Origin: Pyropia haitanensis
Taxonomy: Eukaryota; Rhodophyta; Bangiophyceae; Bangiales; Bangiaceae
Direction of reading: 5' to 3'
Length of the DNA: 64,000 nt
NCBI GenBank assembly: GCA_008729055.1
Contig: SDUX01000002.1
Location: 810,496-874,495, forward strand
Below are positions 57,046-64,000 of the stretch, one piece after another. Each line of letters opens with the position of its first letter. Within the stretch, counting starts at the first letter, position 1. The translations under genes and the position numbers were made by a program. The notes beneath the pieces are model-generated. The model made no database searches and was not told where the DNA came from. It was given only the letters and a program-made list of their open reading frames with translations.

Positions 57046-57712
57046 TTGGCGCCGCGGGCCGCATCTGGGGCACCCCCCCAACGGCAGACGGCGCCCGCGC
57101 GGCGGACGCGTCGTTTGCAACGACGAGCACCCTCCCCGCCGCGGCGCGGTTCCGCATGGCGGCGGGGAAGAACGCGTCGGGGCGGCTGCGGAGCTTGCTG
57201 CCGGCCGCGACGGCGCCGCGGCTGTCGCGGCGGGGTGGCCGTGGCGGCGGTGACCGCGGCGGTGACCGTGGCGGCGGGGGAGGTGGCGGCGGCGGCATGG
57301 GGGGGGGGGGGGGGAGGGCGGGGTGGCCGAGTCGACCAAGCGGCCGCGCCGGCCGTCGGGCCGGCTGTCCTTGCCCATCCGCGCGTCCAAGGCGCTGGGC
57401 GGCGGTGGCGGTGGCGGCGGTGGCGGCGGCGGTGGTGGTGGTGGCGGCGGCGGTGGCGGCGGCGGCGGCGGCGGCAGCAGCAGCGGCAGCGGCGGCGGCG
57501 GCGGGGGTGGTGGTGGTGGTGGGGGTGGCGGTGGGGGTGGCGGTGGCCGCGGCGGTAGCGGGGGGGCGGGGGGCGGGGGGGTGTGGAACCCCGCCCTGTG
57601 GGAGGACGACGTGGAGTGTGAGTATGGGAGCAGCGGCGGCGGCGGCGGCAGCGGCCGCCGCCGCTCCAGCCTCCTCATCCGCGCCATGGGCCGCATGGCC
57701 GTCGGCGTCGGC

Positions 57713-57750
<38 letters not shown>

Positions 57751-58130
57751 CGGCAGCAGCAGCAGCGCCGCCGCCGCCGCCGCCGCCAGCACCGGCACCG
57801 GCACCGGCACTGGCGGCGTGACGTGCCGCCCCGCGAGCGTGCCGCCCGGCGGCGGCGGCGGCGGCGGCGGCGCGGCCGACGGCGGCGACGGCCGCGGCGA
57901 GCCCGGCTCGGAGATTGACGAGGAGGGCCTCCCGCCCGCCGCGGCGGGCGTGCCGCTCGTGCTGCCGGCGCGGCCCGCCGCCGCCGCCGCCGCGTGGCCC
58001 GCCGGCCGTGGCGGTGGCGGCCGCCGCCGCCCGTCGGCGGTGGCGGCCGGCCGTGGCGGCGGCGGCGGTGGGGGGGGGGGCGGCGGTGGGGGTGGTGGTG
58101 GGGGTGGGGGTGGGGGTGGCGGCGGCGGCA

Positions 58131-58163
<33 letters not shown>

Positions 58164-58269
58164 GCGGCGGCCGCTGGGTGCGCGGCCTCACCGCCAAGCT
58201 CCGCCGCCGCCCGGCGAGCATTGCCACCGCCGCCGCCGCCGCCGCCGTCGCCGTCGACGCTGACGACGA

Positions 58270-58314
<45 letters not shown>

Positions 58315-58612
58315 CGGCGGGCGGGGGGGAATGGCCGCGGCGGGCCACCCAGACGGCGCGAGCCCGGGGAGTGGCTGCAGCAGCGGCGGGAGCATCCTCG
58401 AGTCCGCGTCGTCTGAGGACTGGCGGGCGGCCAAGAGCCGCGTCCGCCGCGCGACGATTGGGGGGGGGGACGCCCGCGCCGACCGTGGCGGCGCGGCGGC
58501 GGCGGCGGCGGCGGCGGCCGCCGCGGCCGCCGCGGCCGCCGCGGCCGTGCCCGCGCCGGCGGCGGACGCGGCGGGGTATGGGTTTGGGGTGGGCGGCATT
58601 GGCATCCGGTAA
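55085..58612 (+). CDS. Serine/threonine protein kinase with N-terminal PH-like domain
   Basis: From ATG 55085 (MTASGVLSAAAA) a Pro-rich leader leads to a PH-like opening (YLRYTAAGPPVAAGWLTVDGG, then RRCRYFVLDGGVLTPV at about 55360-55410) and closing helix (SLTAPDADAYDAWLVALTRA, about 56035-56095). The kinase domain follows (56130-56930): glycine loop GGGVQATVYQG, VAVKVV, E in TEAATVAAL, catalytic HRDVKLENLL (about 56498), DFGLC (about 56567), SFYLAPEI, DLWAAGVTLYLCLSGRFPYGG and LRHPWL. The motif set is that of the CAMK group. A Gly/Ser-rich tail of about 560 residues carries RLSLPIRASKAL, RRRSSLLIRAMG and SRVRRATIGGG, possible basic phosphosites. The frame changes at the 16-bp G run 57299-57314 (one base needed) and in C runs before the PH part, so both termini depend on homopolymer lengths. 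Confidence 0.87.
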
Positions 58613-58699
58613 GGGGGGGGGGGGAGCGCACGCCCCTCCTGACCGTGCGCGGAGGGTGGAGTGGTGGGTGTGGTGTGGTGCGGCAGTCATGACGCGGCC

Positions 58700-58757
58700 T
58701 TTTTTTTTTTTTTGTTGTTGTTGTTGTTGTTGTGTGTGTGTGTGTGTGTGTGTGTGT
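58700..58757 (+). repeat. T-run, (TTG)n and (TG)n microsatellite
   Basis: A T run at about 58700-58713 passes into six to seven TTG units and then about thirteen TG units. It lies about 90 bp after the kinase stop, probably in its 3' UTR. Confidence 0.9.
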
Positions 58758-59185
58758 ATTTGTCGATGGCTGCCGCGCTGCGGCGTGTATGTACTGGGTG
58801 GTCGGTGCCGTCCTTTTTCCTTTTCACTGTGACTCGGGTGGGGTATACGTGGCGGCGGGGAAGCGGCGGCCTTCCCCCGTGCACATAGTCTTGGCGCGTC
58901 GCCGCGGGCGCGGCGCGGCTCGTATGGATGGCTCTTTGTTGGATGGACGCCTGTCGTGCTGTGTGTTGTGGGTTTTTTTTGTTGTTGTTGTTGTTGTTTC
59001 TTTGGCCGGCGCGTTTTTTTGTCGCGGCTGTCGCGCGCGGGGGCCGCCGCCGACGGCCGCGCCGGGCGGGTGCCCGGCGCGCGCGCCGCGGCGTCCGCGT
59101 GCCACCGCAGCAGCGTCCACGCGCGTGCCGCCCACCGCACGGCGCAGCGGCGGCAGGCTCGCGCCCCGCGGCCGCGCCGGCGGTG

Positions 59186-59222
<37 letters not shown>

Positions 59223-59381
59223 GTCGGCCACTGGCAGCGCCGCGACGCGCCCGTGGCGGCGGCCGCGACGACCCCCCCCCGATTCCCGTGCACGCGCCCA
59301 TCGTGTCGTGGCGGCGCTCCCCGCCAGTGGCGGGGGGAGCCACGGCCGCCGGGGTGGCCGCGCCGGCGACCCCGCCCGGCG

Positions 59382-59420
59382 GGGGCGGGCGGGCGGGCGG
59401 GCGGGCGGGCGGGCGGGCGG
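59382..59420. repeat. (GGGC)n microsatellite
   Basis: About nine GGGC units without interruption in a GC-rich spacer. Confidence 0.85.
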
Positions 59421-59581
59421 CGGTGGCGCCGCCGGCACCCCCCCCCCCGCGCGCGCCCGCCGCCGTGACCGTCGGCGCCCACCGCCCGACGCGCGGCGTC
59501 ACCCGTGGGGCCACCCGCGTCGCCGTGCCGCCGGCGGCGGCGAGACGCGGCCGCCGCCGCCACGCCGGGCGCGGCGCGTGT

Positions 59582-59614
<33 letters not shown>

Positions 59615-60825
59615 GGCGCGGGCGGCCCCACCGCTCGACGGCGCGGCGGCGGCGGCGTGCGCGCGGCCGCGCCAGGTCGGGTCGAGGGGCGATGGCGCAC
59701 CGCGGCGGCGGCCGCCGCGGGCGGCACGCCCACCGCCACGACGCGCGGCACGGACCGTCCCGCCGGCCGCGGGTGGCGGCCGCGGCGGCGCCGCGCAGCC
59801 GGTGGGCGCGCACGAGCCGGACCGCCCGCCGGCGGGTGCGTCGCGCCGCCCTGGGTGCAGCCGCGCGCCCCGCGACGCGGCGGCGCGGCGCGCGGCGGCG
59901 CGGGCGGGGCGTGCCGCTCGGGGGCGGGTGGGGAGACAAGATTCATTGATGGCGTGAAGCGCTCGGCCAACGGCCGTGGGGGGGGGCAGCCGAGGAGGGG
60001 TCGCCGGTGGTCCCCAGCTGGTGGCGTGTGCGCGCCTGGCGGGGGCGCGGCTGCCCCACTGTCAACGGCGTGTGTGCCGAGGTACAAACGCCACCGCTGT
60101 TGGCGGGGGGGGGGGGGGGGGGGGGGGGTGCCGCTGTCCTCTGCGCTTGCAAGTAGCGCGCGCGTAGACGGATCGAGGCGGGCAGCGTGGTGGGCAGATC
60201 CGTTGGGCGGCCGCGGAGCTCACTGCCAAAGGAGGGTATTGAGCGCACGTGTTCAAACAAGTGGCCCTCCATGACACGCGATTGATGATCCGCTGATGTG
60301 ACGAGCGTTGTGCCCAATCAATAGAGCGTGCACTCCTCCACAAACTGACAACACCTGCCAAGGACCAACCAGGTCGTCGTCTTGCCAATACTCCCGCCAC
60401 ACAACCATGTCAGTAGTGTCAGCTGAGGTTGGGCGAATTGCGCTGTTCCGAGAGTGTACAGAACATTCGATAGGGTCAGATCGTGCTCGCCTCTCCGCGC
60501 TGGCGCTCGTGATCCCCCGCCCTCCCCATCTGACGATAGAGCAAGCACAGCAGGGCTCCCGCACGCCACTGGCAGCCGTCCAGTAAGAGTCCGCCACCCG
60601 CCACCAGCGGGGCCGCCGCCGTCGTCCGGGGCGGTGCGTCAGACGACGACCGACCGACCCCCTGGGTGACCCCACCCGCTCACCCGCCCCCCGTGCCTGT
60701 CTCTCCCCCCCTCCCCCACGCCCCCCCCTCCCCCACGCCCCCCCTCCCACCACGCCCCTCGCCGCTCCCCCCCCATCGTTGCGCCATCCCCGCTGCGGGT
60801 TGTGTCCCCCCTCCCTTGGGCGACG

Positions 60826-61191
60826 ATGGTCGCCTTCATCGCCGCTGGCACGGTGACCGCCCAGGGCGCCGCCGTCGCCCGCCCCCGCGTCTCCCGCCTG
60901 TGCGTCAGCCGGCCAGCGGCTGCTGCTGGCGTCCACGCCGGCGCACCCGCGAGGTTGCGGTGGACCGCCCACGCGGGCCCCGCGTCGGCCGACGGCGGGG
61001 AGCCGCTGTGGGCCGCCCCCGCCGGCGGCGCCGCCGCGCCCGCCTGGGCCGCGCCCGAGCCCGCCGACGGCGACGGCTCTGGCTCCTGGGCGGAGCGCGT
61101 CAGCGCTGGGGATGGGGGCGTCTTGGACGGCGGCAGCGGCAGCGGCGCGTACGGGCCTGGCGGCGGCGGCGGCGGCGGCGCGGGCGGCGGT

Positions 61192-61235
<44 letters not shown>

Positions 61236-62172
61236 CGGCGGCGCCGCCGACGCGGGCGGGGCGGCGGAGCTGGCGGCGGCGCTCGCCGCGGCGGGCCGCA
61301 CCTTTGAGCAGCTCCCCCCCGAGGTGCGGGCCGCGGCCCCCGCCGACGCGGCGGCCTACCTCCGCGCCACCCGCGGGGTGGTGGGCGGCTTCCTCGCCCG
61401 CGTCTGGCCCGCCTGGCGGCGCAAGGTCCTCGGCGACCCGGCCTTCCCGTTCAAGCTGCTGATGGAGGAGACGATCGGCCTCGGCCTGGCGGCGTCGGGG
61501 ATGGTCGCCGCGCGGGGGCCCAACATCATGAACGAGCTCGACCTGTGCGCGTGTGACATTGCCGTTGGCGGGACGCTCAACTTTATCCTCACCTGGATGC
61601 TCACGCCGTCGGCGCCAGTGGCGGGCGCCGCCGCCGCCGCCGCGGCGGTCGCGGCGTCGCCATCGACGATCGCGCGCGCCGTCGGCGCGCTGCCCGCCAA
61701 CGTCTTCTCCGCGGGGCCGTACACCGTTGCGCAGCGGGCGGGCGCGATGGTGTACAAGGGCGGCCTCTTTTCGGTGGCGGGCTTTGCGGGCGCCCTCGTC
61801 GGCAGCTCCACGTCCGCGGCGCTGGTCGGGCTCAAGCGCCGCCGCGCGGCGGCGACGCTCGCCGCCGGCGGCGGCGTGGCGCTCGTCGAGGAGCCGCTGC
61901 CGTCGGTGTGGGCCACGTCCGCCGCCTGGGCGGGCTACATGTTCCTGTGTGCCAACCCGCGGTACCAGCTGCTGGCGGGGGTGGAGCGCGTCGCGTTTGC
62001 CGCGGCGCCGCTGCGGCTGGCGCAGGCCGTGTCGGCGGCGGGGCGGACGGTCAACAACATTGCCGGCGGGTCGCTGTGGGTGGTGTGGGCGCGCGCGATT
62101 GGCCTCCAAAAGGCGCCGGCAAAGGCGGTGGCCGCGCCGGTGGGGGGGGTCGACGTCAAGGTCAAGGTGTGA
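60826..62172 (+). CDS. RETICULATA-like (DUF3411) plastid membrane protein
   Basis: 448 residues, single exon. RETICULATA-related proteins sit in the plastid envelope and affect metabolite supply and leaf or plastid development in plants; their biochemical role is unsettled. The first 40 residues (MVAFIAAGTVTAQGAAVARP) form a plausible transit peptide. A Gly-rich stretch (about 105-140) precedes the domain: WRRKVLGDPAFPFKLLMEETIGLGL, NIMNELDLCACDIAVGGTLN, LPANVFSAG, QRAGAMVYKGGLFSVAGFAGALVGSSTSAALVGL, and the family mark CANPRYQLLAGVERV near residue 382. Several hydrophobic segments fit two or more membrane helices. The ATG at 60826 is the first in frame; upstream codons are non-ATG. No frame breaks. 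It ends KAPAKAVAAPVGGVDVKVKV. Confidence 0.9.
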
Positions 62173-62568
62173 GGGCGGCGGTGGGGCGGCGGCGGCGCCC
62201 GTTGGGGGGGGGGCGCCTTGCACAGAGGGGCGTGCGGGGGTTGGGGGATGCGATGGGATGGGGTGTGGAGTGGGGGGGGGGGGGGGGAACGGGTGTCTGA
62301 GGCCAGCGGGGGGGTGTCCAAGGTGGCACTAGTACTGAAGGCATTGAGGGGGGGGGGGGGGTGGGCGCGGCTGGGGGCGCGGCCCGTGTTTTCGTTTTTT
62401 CTTCTCTTGTTTTTCTCCCCGCTGCGGGAGGGGGGGGCTGGCCGCGGCGCCCCCTCCCCCCGCGCGGCGCGGGGCTGCTTGTGGTCGACCGCGGTCTTGT
62501 CTGTGCTCTCTCCGTTTGCAAGCGTAAACCGGTTCGTGTGTGCCACCCTCCACCCACCCAGCCGCGCG

Positions 62569-62603
<35 letters not shown>

Positions 62604-62971
62604 GCGCCGCTGCCGCCGCCTCCGCCTCCGCCACCGTGGCGCCGCCGCCGCTGCCGCCACCGTGGCGCCGCCGCGGCGCGCCGCCGCTGGCGCACCCGCG
62701 CGGCGGCCGCCGCCGCGCGATGGGCGGCGGCGGCTCGGCGGCGGCACCAGCCGCCGCGGCGGTGGGCAGCCGCCAACGGCGGCGGCGGCGGCGGCACCCG
62801 CCGCCGCCGCCGTCGCCGCCGCCGCCGCCGGGCGCCCGTCCATGGCGGCCGCCGCGGCGGCGCGGCGCGCGCGCCACGTGGCCGCCGCGGCGCGTGCGCG
62901 CGGCGCGGCGCCGCCGCAACGGCCGCGCGGCCAATCCCGCTGCTCGGGCCCTCCGCGGGCCGCGGGTCGCC
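62173..62971. other. 3' spacer, GC-rich
   Basis: Follows the RETICULATA-like gene. It contains G runs at 62270-62288 and 62348-62361 and a T-rich piece at 62390-62420 that may mark its 3' end. 62560-62940 is GCC-rich simple sequence. No gene was seen. Confidence 0.5.
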
Positions 62972-63420
62972 GCGCAGTGCTACCAAACCCGTGGACCCCT
63001 GGAGAACAAAATTTGGCCGGAATCGGGCGTGCGCGGGCGTGCAGCGGCGTGCAAACCCCCCTCTACGGTATCGCAGAGGCCGATTTTTCCAACACCTGCC
63101 CTATAGCGCCGCTCAGTCGTCCGTGCACGGGCTCCGGTGCACTTTTTTTCCACCCATACATGGAGGGCGTACTGGAGCTCGTGATGGACCTCGACCATAT
63201 CACCGGAGGGCGTGCACGTCGTTCCCCGCCGAACGACAAATCGCAGTGCACGCGGACGCCTGTAACTCGTGCCGCCGATGCACAAGTTATTCTGGAGTCG
63301 TGCAGGCGATGCACGAGTTCCGCACGCGGCCCAGCCCAGGATCGTGCAACGCGTGCGTAAGTCGGTCACATTTAACCCGGAATGATGCACGGTTTCGCGA
63401 CATTGCGTCGCCATGTGAGC
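62972..63420. mobile_element. Diverged relative of the 50.5-kb TIR element, left end only
   Basis: It starts GCGCAGTGCTACCAAACCCG then TGGAC...ATTTGG, aligning with the left end at 50493 (GCGCGGTCAAACCCGTGAT...ATTTGGG). Further shared pieces are a T run followed by a CATACNNATGGAGG block (63145-63165 versus 50666-50688), CACCGGA, and TGCACGGTTTCG (63387). No matching right inverted repeat was found before the window ends, so the copy is truncated or strongly diverged. The right limit is approximate. Confidence 0.5.
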
Positions 63421-64000
63421 AGGCCTTCCAGAAACTACTGGGTACACCCGACCAGAGAGCCCTTCATTCCGTGCTGTTTGTCCGACATGATGGACTGACT
63501 CGAACCTAAGCCCATCAGGTGGCCCACTCATTAAGCCCATGGCACGGCGGTTGCCCAATCAGCAAGGACGTTACGGCCTCACACAGTCATACCCTCCCAT
63601 TTCCAAAATCTGTTGTGACCTGATACCAAAACGCAAGTCGACCCAACAAGTGAAGGCACTCCCCTCCACCCGCACCACACGCACACCTCGTGTAGCAAAC
63701 TGACTGGGCGCGGAAGTCACCGGCACCTGCGTTGCCGTTGCAGCCGACCCACCAATGAAGGCCCAACCCCCGCGACCCGTCTCTGTCAGAGCGACCGCCC
63801 GACACCGCCCGTGCTCGTTACACGACCACGACCCTACCGCGACAAGAAGGCATCGAGTCGCAAGCATCTCCTCCATCAAAAAGCTCCCCACAAGGCGGCA
63901 GTTTTGTAGATGACGCAGACCCACCCCCTCGGCGCCCCTCCCCTGCCCCCGGCGGCTTTCTGCTGTCAATGGCTACGTGACGGCCAGCGTCTCCCTCACG
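63421..64000. other. Window end, unassigned
   Basis: Balanced composition. A minus-strand frame at 63571-63969 (132 codons, no ATG start) is open, but it matches nothing I know and could run past the window edge. Confidence 0.4.

Larger units (their letters stand above)
58613..60825. other. Kinase 3' region and spacer
   Basis: It contains microsatellites and two T-run/TTG tracts (58700-58735 and 58971-59000). 59040-59940 is GC-rich with long minus-strand frames lacking natural protein character. 60200-60600 has balanced composition, and the last 150 bp form a pyrimidine-rich leader for the next gene. No gene is supported. Confidence 0.5.

Noticed and set aside
59388..59418. (GGGC)n tract as a possible telomere- or CRISPR-like array
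   Set aside because: It is a simple tetranucleotide microsatellite with no spacers and no telomeric consensus.
58687..60087. 466-codon minus-strand frame
   Set aside because: It runs through the microsatellites and encodes mostly Ala/Arg/Pro with an Asn/Lys run from the TTG tract; there is no protein-like pattern.
63571..63969. 132-codon minus-strand frame as a gene
   Set aside because: It has no ATG start, no known motif and even composition; it could be chance or the edge of a gene outside the window.

Overview
The window is eukaryotic nuclear DNA. It is extremely GC-rich and full of G/C homopolymers and GCC/GGC trinucleotide tracts. Genes are compact, mostly intronless or with a few short GT-AG introns. 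Two nuclear genes encode plastid proteins with N-terminal targeting extensions: a cytochrome b6f Rieske protein and a RETICULATA-like (DUF3411) protein. Both begin with the residues MVAF. Together with the base composition and gene density this fits a photosynthetic eukaryote, most likely a bangiophyte red alga of the Porphyra/Pyropia type. That placement is an inference, not a direct observation.

Layout, left to right: the 3' end of a membrane-anchored beta-propeller-like protein (+, 1-1.5 kb); a short-chain dehydrogenase (-, 3.0-3.8); a multi-exon ABCG half-transporter (-, 4.2-7.9); an unidentified protein with a Cys/His-rich N-terminus (-, 9.5-11.9); diphthamide synthase DPH1 (-, 12.8-15.0); a TsaA/TrmO tRNA methyltransferase (-, 15.9-17.5); a BAX-inhibitor-1 protein (+, 19.3-20.1); a large unidentified low-complexity protein (-, 21.1-23.4 or further); a decayed hAT-like transposon (25.6-26.6); a small two-exon gene (+, 26.9-27.3); a BCS1-like AAA ATPase (-, 27.5-29.2); a SANT/Myb-like protein (-, 30.3-32.3) divergent from a small membrane protein (+, 32.8-33.2); a fold-back repeat (35.6-35.8); petC (36.2-36.9); an Enhancer-of-polycomb protein (37.6-40.2); ribosomal protein uL16/RPL10 (41.1-42.2); two unidentified genes (44.8-46.3, 48.0-48.6); an AT-richer region with TIR and hairpin repeats (49-53.3); a PH-domain protein kinase (55.1-58.6); a RETICULATA-like gene (60.8-62.2); and a second transposon relic near the right edge.

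The genes are unrelated housekeeping functions (translation: RPL10, DPH1, TRMO; chromatin: EPL1; plastid: petC, RETICULATA-like; membrane and stress: BI-1, ABCG, AAA) and show no operon logic. The most striking sequence property is that several otherwise coherent coding regions switch reading frame exactly inside G/C runs of 10 or more bases. In all six single-run cases that I counted, exactly one extra base (or two fewer) is needed. This points to homopolymer under-calling in the assembly rather than to pseudogenes. No complete novel multi-gene system was found. The best candidates for undescribed biology are the lineage-specific low-complexity proteins and the small transposon families.
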